Origin: JAHQVK01 sp036788295
GTDB lineage: Bacteria; Myxococcota; Kuafuiibacteriia; Kuafuiibacteriales; Kuafuiibacteriaceae
Assembly (NCBI GenBank): GCA_036788295.1
Contig: DAIQNR010000021.1
Coordinates: 1 to 64,000, forward strand
Length of the DNA: 64,000 nucleotides
Direction: 5' to 3'
Part shown: positions 57,170 through 64,000 of the stretch, piece by piece
How the letters are laid out: the number at the start of each line of letters is the position of its first letter
Numbering within the stretch: position 1 is the first letter of the stretch
Translations under genes and position numbers: made by a program
The notes under the pieces: model-generated
Told to the model about the DNA's origin: nothing
The model's database searches: none
What the model saw: only the letters and a program-made list of their open reading frames with translations

Positions 57170-57463
57170 TCAGGGCTTGGAGACGCAGCTGCAGGGCGAG
57201 GCCGCGCACACCGAGCACACCCCGGGATATTTCTTCGCGGCGGCGGCGGCGAGGTCCACCCCGCTCAGCTCGGCGAGGCTCGACAACCAGGCGAGGCAGT
57301 CGGCGAACTCTCCGGAGAGGTCGTGCCGGTCCGGCTCCCGCAGCGCCTCGGCGAGCTCACCGACCTCCTCCATGAAGTACATGAAGGTTCCGGCGGTCCC
57401 CCGGGCTCGGTCCTTGGCTCCGTAGACGCGGCCGATGTGGGTCTGGAACTCCCGAAGGTCCAT
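57170..57463 (-). CDS. MazG-like nucleotide pyrophosphohydrolase domain protein
   Basis: 97 residues, starting at ATG 57463. MazG-type motif EEVGELAEAL with the second acidic motif GEFADCLAWL gives the ExxE...ExxD metal site of all-alpha NTP pyrophosphatases, which hydrolyse (d)NTPs to NMPs. The C-terminus YPGVCSVCAASPCSC is cysteine-rich and could bind metal. It is convergent with the kinase gene. A longer reading runs into the two direct repeats upstream and is not supported. Confidence 0.83.
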   Translation of the reverse strand: MDLREFQTHIGRVYGAKDRARGTAGTFMYFMEEVGELAEALREPDRHDLSGEFADCLAWLSSLAELSGVDLAAAAAKKYPGVCSVCAASPCSCVSKP

Positions 57464-57478
57464 CGAGCCCAGTTTGGG

Positions 57479-57577
57479 CCCCGGGACAAGAGCCGACCAG
57501 CGAAGTTCGGGGGGCGTGGTGGGTGACTGGTGGGCAGCGCCCCGGGACAAGAGCCGACCAGCGAAGTTCGGGGGGCG
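57479..57577. repeat. two direct copies of a 38-base element
   Basis: The element beginning CCCCGGGACAAGAGCC and ending AAGTTCGGGGGGCG occurs at 57479-57516 and again at 57540-57577, identical over 38 bases, spacing 61. The ends CCCC/GGGG can pair within each copy. The array sits in the space between the MazG-like and the peptidoglycan-binding genes (both reverse strand), so it lies in the likely MazG leader. Confidence 0.85.
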
Positions 57578-57583
57578 GCAGAG

Positions 57584-58648
57584 TCAGCGAGGCTCGGGGC
57601 CGTGGGCGTTGAGCAGGGTGACGTCGAAGGTGGCGTTTCGGCCGCCGAGGGCCCGGACGAAGTCGTCGTAGCGCTCCACGTTCAGGCATCCGATCGAGCT
57701 CACCCGGTCGCCGCCGGCGCCGACGTGAAACAGGATCTCGGTGAGGCGGTCGTTGCGCCGCCGCGACGCCGCCCACTCGTCGGGGCTGTGGACCCCGTCC
57801 TGGTTCGTGTCCCGCACCCCGGGGATCCGCCCGGAGCCGCCTTCGGTGCGCACGTGCCAGGAGTGCTCGCCCCGGTACCGGCCGTTGGGGTGGGCCCGGA
57901 AGCGGCCCTCGGCGATCATGCCCACGTCGCCGCGGCCGTCCCCGGTCACGTCGGGGGAGGCGCTCGACGCCCGCTGCCCCGGGTAGGTCGAGCCGCGAAG
58001 CCGCTCCACGCTCGGGCGCCCCTGGTTGTCCCTCGACAAGACGACGATGCTGTCCTGCATCCTCCCGTTGGCGGTGGTCGAGCGGACGGTGCCGTCGAGG
58101 TCGAGCCCCCTCAAGGCGAGCACGTGGCGCTCGCCAGGCCGGATTTGCCCGCCCGCGGCCTGAACGATCCGCTCGTAGTGCCGAAACTGGGCCTCGACCG
58201 AGGCGCCGGCCGGCGGGTGGGTCACCGGGACCCCGCCGATCGTCCGGGCGGCACCTCGGACTCGCGCCGGGTTGTCCCGCGCGAGCTCCCCGGCCCTCCT
58301 CGTCCCCGGGGTCCGCTCCGCTCGCTCCGCCTCGGTCGGGGCTCGTCCTCCCGTGCCCCCCCGGACGAAGCCGTCCTGAAGCGGCGCCTCGGCGAGCGCG
58401 GCCCTGGTCTGGGGTCCGACGATGCCGTCCACCGCGATCCCCGCCGACCGCTGAAACGAGCGGACGGCGCCCGCGGTCTGGGGCCCGAAGATCCCGTCCA
58501 CCGCGATCGGCAGCCCTTGGGCGCGCAGGTTTTCCTGCAGAATTCGGACGTCCTCGCCCCGGGCGCCCTGCCGCAGGTTGCGGTTTTCGGGCACGAACGG
58601 GAGCGCGCGACGGACGTCGAGGGTCTGGTTCGACCGGACTTGCACCAT
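57584..58648 (-). CDS. peptidoglycan-binding protein with L,D-transpeptidase-like C-terminus
   Basis: 354 residues from ATG 58648. Residues about 22-85 form a peptidoglycan-binding domain (PF01471) in two halves: RQGARGEDVRILQENLRAQG, VDGIFGPQTAGAVRSFQR and VDGIVGPQTRAAL. The C-terminal domain has EILFHVGAGGDRVSSIGCLNV, matching the HxG...SxGC signature of YkuD-type L,D-transpeptidases but with Leu-Asn where Ile/Val-Arg is usual. An EF-hand-like DTNQDGVHSPDE occurs before it. No signal peptide is visible, so export or an unusual route must be assumed if it acts on the wall. The catalytic call is tentative. Confidence 0.7.
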   Translation of the reverse strand: MVQVRSNQTLDVRRALPFVPENRNLRQGARGEDVRILQENLRAQGLPIAVDGIFGPQTAGAVRSFQRSAGIAVDGIVGPQTRAALAEAPLQDGFVRGGTGGRAPTEAERAERTPGTRRAGELARDNPARVRGAARTIGGVPVTHPPAGASVEAQFRHYERIVQAAGGQIRPGERHVLALRGLDLDGTVRSTTANGRMQDSIVVLSRDNQGRPSVERLRGSTYPGQRASSASPDVTGDGRGDVGMIAEGRFRAHPNGRYRGEHSWHVRTEGGSGRIPGVRDTNQDGVHSPDEWAASRRRNDRLTEILFHVGAGGDRVSSIGCLNVERYDDFVRALGGRNATFDVTLLNAHGPEPR

Positions 58649-58769
58649 CGGCCTGCCGTTATCGCGTTCGCCTCGAAAAAGTTGCTCCCGCGCCTTCTTG
58701 GCCTCCCTCGATGGGCCCTGCCCCGAGCGCGCAGTTGCCGGGCTCCCCTCGACGAGGCACAGTCCGCCC

Positions 58770-60191
58770 ATGGCGACGTCCTTGCGCGTCCTTCAGCCCG
58801 CGCCCGACCCGCCCCCCGACGGCATGCTCGACTTCGCCTCGGCGCTCAGCCCTCGGCGGGTGTACGTGGACACCTTCGGCTGCCAGATGAACATGCACGA
58901 CAGCCAGCGCATGGTCGCGGTGATGGCCGGGGAGGGGTATGTCCCCACCGACGATCCGGAGGAGGCCGATCTCATCGTGCTCAACTCCTGCAGCGTGCGG
59001 GAGAAGGCGGAGCAGAAGGTTCGGTCCCGGGCGGGGGAGATGAAGAAGATCAAAGCTCTTCGCCCCGATGTCGTGCTCGCGATCGGCGGCTGCGTGGCCC
59101 AGCAGGAAGGCCAGCGGATGCTCCGCCGCATCCCCCACGCCGACATCGTCTTCGGGCCGGATCATCTGTCCGCGCTCCCAGATCTGGTGCGAGAGGTTCA
59201 GGAGCGAAGGGTTCGGGTCGAGCGCACCGACTTCCTCGACCGGTCCGACTACAAGTTCCCGCCGGTCCCCGAGGAGGCGCCGCGGGAGGTCTCGGCTTTC
59301 GTCAGCGTGATGAAGGGCTGCGACAAGTTCTGCTCGTTCTGCATCGTCCCCTACACCCGGGGGCGGGAGGTCAGCCGGCCCGCGAGCGAGATCCTCGACG
59401 AAGTGCGGCGTCTCGCTGGCCAGGGGACCAAAGAGGTCGTGCTGCTCGGGCAGACCGTCAACTCTTACGGCAAGCGCAAGAAGGAGGGGCACATACCCTT
59501 TCACGAGCTGCTCGCCCGGGTGGCGGAGGTGCCCGGCATCGAGCGGGTGCGCTTCACGTCCCCCCACCCGAAGGATTTTTGCCTCGAGCAGATCGAGGCG
59601 TTTCGGGACATCCCAGAGCTGATGCCGCACATGCATCTGCCCGTGCAGTCGGGCAGCGACCCGGTCCTCTCGGCGATGCGCCGCGGCTACAGCCGGGCCG
59701 AATACCTCGAGATCGTTCAGACGCTGCGGGAGGTGGCGCCGAAGGTGGCCCTCAGCACCGACGTCATCGTCGGCTTCCCCGGGGAGACCGAGGCCGACTT
59801 CGAGGGGACGATGTCGCTGCTCGAAGAGGTGCGCTACGCCTCGGTCTTCTCCTTTTCGTACAGCGAGCGGGTGGGGACCCGGGCCCTCAAGATCGAGCCG
59901 AGCGTGCCGGTTCCGGAGCGGGCGCGGCGGCTCCGCGTCCTCCAGGGGAGGCAGGACCAGATCACCGCCGAGTGGCTGGCCGAGACCGTCGGGCAGGAGC
60001 AGATGGTGCTCGTCGAGGGCCGCTCGAAGACCGATCCCACCCGCAGCACCGGGCGCAACCCGGAGAACCGACCGGTGCACGTCGAGGGGACCTTCGCGCC
60101 CGGGACCTTGCTCCCGGTGCGCATCGTCGAGGCGTACAAGCACTCCCTGCTCGGTCGGCCCCTGCTCGGGAGCCCGGCCTCCGTCGCCTGA
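58770..60191 (+). CDS. miaB: MiaB, tRNA-2-methylthio-N6-isopentenyladenosine synthase
   Basis: 473 residues from ATG 58770. The three N-terminal cluster cysteines lie in VDTFGCQMNMHDS, VLNSCSVREKA and AIGGCVAQQEG, and the radical SAM cluster is VMKGCDKFCSFCIVPYTRG. RVRFTSPHPKDF, MHLPVQSGSD and VIVGFPGETEADFEGT also match MiaB; a TRAM domain closes the protein. It adds the methylthio group at A37 of tRNAs reading UNN codons. Its close relatives RimO and MtaB are less likely because CSVREKAEQK and TVNSYG are MiaB-type. The ATG is the first sensible start. Confidence 0.95.
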   Translation: MATSLRVLQPAPDPPPDGMLDFASALSPRRVYVDTFGCQMNMHDSQRMVAVMAGEGYVPTDDPEEADLIVLNSCSVREKAEQKVRSRAGEMKKIKALRPDVVLAIGGCVAQQEGQRMLRRIPHADIVFGPDHLSALPDLVREVQERRVRVERTDFLDRSDYKFPPVPEEAPREVSAFVSVMKGCDKFCSFCIVPYTRGREVSRPASEILDEVRRLAGQGTKEVVLLGQTVNSYGKRKKEGHIPFHELLARVAEVPGIERVRFTSPHPKDFCLEQIEAFRDIPELMPHMHLPVQSGSDPVLSAMRRGYSRAEYLEIVQTLREVAPKVALSTDVIVGFPGETEADFEGTMSLLEEVRYASVFSFSYSERVGTRALKIEPSVPVPERARRLRVLQGRQDQITAEWLAETVGQEQMVLVEGRSKTDPTRSTGRNPENRPVHVEGTFAPGTLLPVRIVEAYKHSLLGRPLLGSPASVA

Positions 60192-60266
60192 GGCCGCTTT
60201 GTTGCCGGGCGCGCCGGCCGCTGCTATGGCTCCAAAAACGCCCGTGAGCGGGTGGGAGCCACGCCC

Positions 60267-60761
60267 GTGTCCAGTCCACCCCACAGCTCGGTCCCGCCCG
60301 AGATCCTCCGGGTTCTTCGCCTGTGTCCGGTGTTTCGGGGGTTCACCGACGCCGGATTGAACCTGCTGGGGGCCCTGGTGCAGGTGAAGCACGCCCCGCC
60401 CGGGACCCCGCTGTTCGTGGAGCACATGCTCGGAGAGAGCCTCTTCGTGGTGGCGGAGGGCACGATCCGGCTGTCCGCCCGCGGACCGGGCGGGGAGGAG
60501 CTGGTGCTCGGGCGGGTGGGGCCGCCGGAGTCGCTCGGCGAAGCGGCGCTGCTGCGACCGGGGCAGCGCCAGTGCTCGGCCACCGCCGAGTCGGCGGCGG
60601 TCGTGTTCGAGATCCTGCGCCGCGACGTGATCACGCTTCAAAAGACGAAGCCGCAGGCCTGCCTGAAGCTCCTGATGGGGGTCGTCGAGCTCGTCGGGGA
60701 GCGGATGCGGGCCGCCGAACCGGAGCTGAAGGACTTCCTCGCGTGGAGGCTCGGGCCGTGA
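60267..60761 (+). CDS. cyclic-nucleotide-binding domain protein (no DNA-binding domain)
   Basis: About 164 residues from GTG 60267, with GGGAG 8 bases upstream (GTG 60252 is the alternative). A cNMP-binding sandwich covers almost all of it: LCPVFRGFTDAGLNLL, PPGTPLFVEHMLGESLFVVAEGTIRLSA, VLGRVGPPESLGEAALLRPGQRQ and SATAESAAVVFEILRRD. The usual phosphate-binding GE...R(S/T)A cassette is approximated by LGEAALLRPGQRQCSA. There is no helix-turn-helix. It overlaps xerC/D by 4 bases (GTGA), suggesting cotranscription with a recombinase gene, an unusual pairing. Confidence 0.8.
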   Translation: MSSPPHSSVPPEILRVLRLCPVFRGFTDAGLNLLGALVQVKHAPPGTPLFVEHMLGESLFVVAEGTIRLSARGPGGEELVLGRVGPPESLGEAALLRPGQRQCSATAESAAVVFEILRRDVITLQKTKPQACLKLLMGVVELVGERMRAAEPELKDFLAWRLGP

Positions 60762-61642
60762 GCGGGCTCGACGCGCAGCTCGATCGCTACCTGCAGCACC
60801 TGCAAGTCGAACGAGGGCTCTCTCGCCACACCCTCGACGCCTATGGCCGGGACCTCGCCCGATTCTCGGAGTTCGTGGCCGCCCGCGGCCGCGCCGACGC
60901 CAAGGACGTGAGCCCCGAAGACGTCGCCGCGTGGGCCCGCTCGATCGCCGCGGCCGGGTGCTCGGCGGCGACGCAAGCCCGCCGGCTCGTGGCGGTGCGC
61001 GGGCTGTACCGCCACCTTCGCCGGGAGGGCGAAGTTCAAAAGCTCCCCACCGAGCCGGTCGATTTGCCCCGGCTGCCCCGGCGCCTGCCCAAGCTGGTGC
61101 AGGAGGGGGCCGTCAGCCGGCTGCTCGCCTCGGCCGAGGATCGCTTCGACCGGGCGGTGGTCGCGCTCCTCTACGGGGCCGGGCTGCGGGTGAGCGAGGT
61201 CGTGGGGCTCGACCTCGGCCAAATCCACCTCGACGCCGGCGTACTGAGGGTCATGGGCAAGGGCAGCAAGGAGCGGATCGTCCCGTTCGGCCCGGTGGTC
61301 GGGGCGGAGCTCGCCGCCTTCATCGAAGAAGAGCGGCCGCGGCGTCTGCGGGGCCGGGTGATGGATGCCGTCTTTCCCGGCAAGAGCCGCCGAGGACGGG
61401 TGAGCCGCCAGACGATTTTCTTGCGCCTCCGGCGGCTCGGGCTCGCGGCCGGGCTCGACGACGCGATCTGCCCCCACGCGCTGCGGCACGGCTTCGCCAC
61501 CGACCTGCTGCAAGGGGGCGCGGATTTGCGCGCGGTGCAGGCGATGCTCGGGCACGCCGATTTGCGAACGACCGAGGTCTACACCCACGTGGACGACCGG
61601 CACCTGCGACGGGTCCACCGGGCCGCCCATCCGCGGGCGTGA
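60758..61642 (+). CDS. XerC/XerD-type tyrosine recombinase
   Basis: 294 residues from GTG 60758. The SAM-like N-terminal domain LDRYLQHLQVERGLSRHTLDAY is followed by the catalytic domain with GAGLRVSEVVGLDL (Arg), MGKGSKERIVPFG (Lys), CPHALRHGFATDLL (HxxR), LGHADLRTTEVYTHV (His, then Tyr nucleophile). Length and order match XerD/XerC, which resolve chromosome dimers at dif. It might equally be a mobile-element integrase, but no att-like repeats or phage genes flank it and the Xer-specific spacing holds, so a housekeeping role is likelier. XerC and XerD cannot be told apart here. Confidence 0.88.
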   Translation: MSGLDAQLDRYLQHLQVERGLSRHTLDAYGRDLARFSEFVAARGRADAKDVSPEDVAAWARSIAAAGCSAATQARRLVAVRGLYRHLRREGEVQKLPTEPVDLPRLPRRLPKLVQEGAVSRLLASAEDRFDRAVVALLYGAGLRVSEVVGLDLGQIHLDAGVLRVMGKGSKERIVPFGPVVGAELAAFIEEERPRRLRGRVMDAVFPGKSRRGRVSRQTIFLRLRRLGLAAGLDDAICPHALRHGFATDLLQGGADLRAVQAMLGHADLRTTEVYTHVDDRHLRRVHRAAHPRA

Positions 61643-61792
61643 ACCGCCGCGCACGAAACGCGGCACCGTTTCGGGACGAACCGGGTTTGGGTCGCAACCG
61701 ATGCGCCGAGATCCGATTCGGGGGCGCCAAGGACGCACGAAGGTTCCTTGTTCGCCCCCACCTGTGTAGCGTCTTCTCGAAGGCTGAGGTAG

Positions 61793-62260
61793 ATGTCCCC
61801 GAACCAACAAGTCAGATTGCCGGAGGACCTGGGTGGAGACGTCCTGGCCCTGGTGCTCGAGCAGGCCGAGCAGGCCCTGGTCGAAGTCGACTGCCGGGAG
61901 GATCGACCCTTCTTCGCCCACATTGGGCCCGACGCCAGCGACGTCGGGCCGCTGCTGCTGGCCGTGTCGGAGCTGCTCGACGCCCACCCCGGGACCCCGT
62001 TCGAGCTCGAGGCGGTGACCTCGGGGCTCCGAGAGGCTGGCTCCGCTTCGGGGCTCCGGCGGCTCGAGTTCCACCCGCATCTGTTGCAGGTGGTGCGGAT
62101 CTCGCTCGAGATCTTTTTTCGAAGGTTTCCGACGCTCGCCGACTACGAGGCCGCTCTCGAGCGCAGCGGCGAAGAAGACGGAGAGCTTCCCGGTCCGCCG
62201 CCCGAGCTGTGGCGGGCTCACCGCAGGCTGCTCATCAGTCTGCGCGGCACGCTCTCCTGA
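61793..62260 (+). CDS. hypothetical protein upstream of OmpA
   Basis: 155 residues from ATG 61793, with GAGGTAG immediately upstream. I recognise no family. The sequence looks soluble and mostly helical: ALVLEQAEQALVEVDCRED, then GPLLLAVSELLDAHPGTPFELEAV, LQVVRISLEIFFRRFPTLADYEAAL and a C-terminal ELWRAHRRLLISLRG. It lies 47 bases before the OmpA start on the same strand, and about 150 bases after the recombinase gene, where I see no RNA gene. A small cytoplasmic protein of unknown role. Confidence 0.6.
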   Translation: MSPNQQVRLPEDLGGDVLALVLEQAEQALVEVDCREDRPFFAHIGPDASDVGPLLLAVSELLDAHPGTPFELEAVTSGLREAGSASGLRRLEFHPHLLQVVRISLEIFFRRFPTLADYEAALERSGEEDGELPGPPPELWRAHRRLLISLRGTLS

Positions 62261-62307
62261 TCCAGAATCTTGACCGCTCGTTCGGTTCATGGTCCCGGTT
62301 CGGGCCC

Positions 62308-63810
62308 ATGCTGCCCCGTTCGCCTCTCGTTTCGGTGCTCATCGCCGTGGGGTGGCTTTGCGCCGCCCCCGCTCAGGCCCAAAAACCATCGCTGCCCCCC
62401 GCGACCTCGCCCGAGGCGATGACGGCGGAGGTCGGGGTGTTCGGAGGCCTCCTGTTCGTTTCCGACCGGCACGAGCTGTACAACCCGCGGCTCGACTGGG
62501 CCCCGATCGACAGCCCAGCGCTCGACATCGGGCTTCGCGCCGGCTTCTTCCCGGTGCGTTTCCTCGGGGTCGAGGCGGAAGGGGCGCTGATGCCGATGTC
62601 CATCGAGGGCGGCCGCAGCGGCACCGGCTACGCGGTCCGCGGCCACCTGGTGCTCCAGCTGCCCAATCGCTTCACTCCGTTCGCGGTGGTCGGCGGCGGC
62701 GCGCTCGGCATCACCTCCGCCAACGACGCGCTCGGGCGCAACGCCGACGCGACGTTTCACTGGGGTCTCGGGGCCAAGTATTATCTGAACGACCTGTTCT
62801 CCCTTCGCCTCGACGGCCGCCACATCGTGGCTCCGTCGCTCGACGAGGGCGAGGAGGTGCTCGATCCGAGCATCACGAGCCATTTCGAGGCGCTGCTCGG
62901 GATCGGGCTGACCTTCCCCCGGCAAAAGCGCGAGGACCCGGACCCAGACGGAGACGGGTTTCGCGGCGCGGCCGACAAGTGCCCGACCGTGGCCGGGGTG
63001 GCTCCGGACGGCTGCCCGCCAAAGGACACCGACGGCGACGGCTTTCTCGACCCGGACGACGCCTGCCCGACCGTGGCCGGGGTGGCGCCGGACGGCTGCC
63101 CGGCGCCCGACCGCGACCGGGACGGGGTCCCGGATCGGGAGGACAAGTGCCCGGACGTCCCCGGCGTGGCGAGCGCCCAGGGCTGCCCCGATCGCGACGG
63201 GGACGGCGTTCCCGACGCCGACGACCGCTGCCCGGACCGGGCCGGGGTTGCCCCCCACGGCTGCCCGGCCGACGACGTGGACGGCGATGGGGTGATCGGC
63301 GACGCGGACCGATGCCCCGACGAGCCCGGAGTGGCGCCGCACGGCTGCCCCGACCGAGACGGCGACGGGGTCCCCGACTTCGAGGACCAGTGCCCGGACG
63401 AGCCGGAGACCATAAACCAGTACAAGGACGACGACGGCTGCCCGGACGAGATCCCGGCGGCGGTCCGCCGGTTCACCGGGACCATCGAGGGGATCCGTTT
63501 CGGCAGCGGCAGCGCGCGGGTGGTGGCGTCGTCGTTTCCGCTGCTCAACCGCGCGGTCAAGGTCCTGAAGGACTTCCCCGAGGTGAAGATGGAGATCGAC
63601 GGCCACACCGACTCGACCGGCGACCGGGACAACAACCTGACGCTGTCCCGGGAACGAGCGGAAGCGGTGAAGGCCTACTTCGTGAAGAAGGGGATCGATG
63701 AAGGCCGGCTGGTGGCCAAAGGTTTCGGCCCGGATCAGCCGGTGGAGACGAACGAGACCGCGGCGGGCCGGGCCAAGAACCGCCGCATCGAGTTCAAGCT
63801 CATCCAATAG
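62308..63810 (+). CDS. OmpA-family outer-membrane protein with thrombospondin type 3 repeats
   Basis: 500 residues. A signal peptide (LVSVLIAVGWLCAAPAQAQ) is followed by an eight-stranded-type beta-barrel (about 40-205, e.g. FTPFAVVGGGALGITSAND, FHWGLGAKYYLNDLFSLRLDGRH), then about six calcium-binding type-3 repeats in the pattern DxDxDG....D.CP..AGVAPDGCP (about 210-370), and an OmpA peptidoglycan-binding domain (FGSGSARVV, VKMEIDGHTDSTGD, LSRERAEAVKAYF, GFGPDQPVETN, AKNRRIEFKL). The domain is C-terminal and complete. It links the outer membrane to peptidoglycan; the acidic repeats are a usual spacer in myxobacteria and relatives. Confidence 0.93.
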   Translation: MLPRSPLVSVLIAVGWLCAAPAQAQKPSLPPATSPEAMTAEVGVFGGLLFVSDRHELYNPRLDWAPIDSPALDIGLRAGFFPVRFLGVEAEGALMPMSIEGGRSGTGYAVRGHLVLQLPNRFTPFAVVGGGALGITSANDALGRNADATFHWGLGAKYYLNDLFSLRLDGRHIVAPSLDEGEEVLDPSITSHFEALLGIGLTFPRQKREDPDPDGDGFRGAADKCPTVAGVAPDGCPPKDTDGDGFLDPDDACPTVAGVAPDGCPAPDRDRDGVPDREDKCPDVPGVASAQGCPDRDGDGVPDADDRCPDRAGVAPHGCPADDVDGDGVIGDADRCPDEPGVAPHGCPDRDGDGVPDFEDQCPDEPETINQYKDDDGCPDEIPAAVRRFTGTIEGIRFGSGSARVVASSFPLLNRAVKVLKDFPEVKMEIDGHTDSTGDRDNNLTLSRERAEAVKAYFVKKGIDEGRLVAKGFGPDQPVETNETAAGRAKNRRIEFKLIQ

Positions 63811-63816
63811 CGGCCG

Positions 63817-63830
63817 GGGCGGCGCCGCCC
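63817..63830 (+). terminator. perfect palindrome after ompA
   Basis: GGGCGGCGCCGCCC is a perfect 14-base palindrome 6 bases past the OmpA stop. It could stop transcription, but there is no T run after it. Confidence 0.3.
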
Positions 63831-64000
63831 GGGCTCAGGCCCCCGCGGCGTCGACCTCGGCCATCACTCTTCGTCGAGCGGAGCGCGGACCGCCCGAGGG
63901 CTTCGGACGCCGGCCCCGACCGCCGGGCAGGGCGAACCCTGCGGCTGCGCTCCGTCCGGGCGCCGTCTTTCGGTAACTGCAGCTGAGGCGCTTCGTAGCC

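Noticed and set aside
60758..61642. Recombinase as evidence of a phage or integrative element
   Set aside because: There is no att-like direct repeat, phage gene or transposase around it; housekeeping genes flank it on both sides.
61643..61792. Possible tRNA or small RNA between the recombinase and the next gene
   Set aside because: No cloverleaf or strong conserved fold could be drawn, and no promoter is convincing.
63835..63999. Open reverse-strand frame running off the window end (54 codons)
   Set aside because: It ends in a stop at 63835-63837 and could be the tail of a gene, but composition is merely basic/Pro/Gly-rich and no motif or start is visible.

Overview
The window comes from a very G+C-rich Gram-negative bacterium, most likely a member of the Myxococcota. 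The evidence is a cell-wall amidase carrying a golvesin-like insert and a MYXO-CTERM-like tail, many lipoproteins, a membrane-anchored Hanks-type Ser/Thr kinase, an OmpA protein with thrombospondin-type-3 repeats, and frequent GTG starts with 4-base ATGA/GTGA gene overlaps. This is inference from gene content; no rRNA or tRNA gene is present. A run of 100 N (25636-25735) shows it is a scaffold, probably a draft or metagenome assembly.

Layout. (1) 1-5.7 kb is an accessory, defence-flavoured island: a three-gene operon (TIGR04255 family, HEAT-like protein, unknown protein); a reverse-strand group of a small partner protein, an AbiEii-like nucleotidyltransferase and a Uma2-type nuclease; and, divergent from that group, a SIR2-like protein fused to a degenerate receiver domain. 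(2) 5.7-22.7 kb is a beta-1,3-glucan (laminarin-type) utilisation locus: lipoproteins with carbohydrate-binding-like repeats, GH16 and GH17 glucanases, a GH1 beta-glucosidase, a GH2-like hydrolase fused to a putative outer-membrane barrel, a GH94-superfamily phosphorylase (GH149/GH161-like), a GPH-type sugar symporter and a ROK repressor. The likely flow is extracellular cleavage by GH16/GH17, capture by lipoproteins, and uptake followed by phosphorolysis or hydrolysis to glucose-1-phosphate and glucose. (3) 22.7-32.5 kb holds the amidase, the assembly gap with tandem repeats, and recB-recC. (4) 32.5-42.8 kb holds a STAS protein, polysaccharide-priming sugar transferase, a beta-helix protein, a TlpA-like thioredoxin, a LuxR-type regulator, UDP-glucose pyrophosphorylase, a double-nucleotidyltransferase GlnD-like protein and PgeF.

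(5) 42.9-51.8 kb holds a lipoprotein cytochrome c, a QueD/PTPS homologue, a HAD phosphatase and then a tightly packed apparent operon of trkA, trkH, a ~990-residue coiled-coil/AAA-like protein and a small MscS-like channel. This last group is my best candidate for an undescribed system. (6) 51.8-63.8 kb holds pepN, a radical-SAM-fold protein lacking its cluster cysteines, a Ser/Thr kinase, a MazG-like protein, a peptidoglycan-binding protein, miaB, a cyclic-nucleotide-binding protein coupled to a XerC/D recombinase, an unknown protein and OmpA. Bases 1-245 and 63811-64000 hold no gene I can support.
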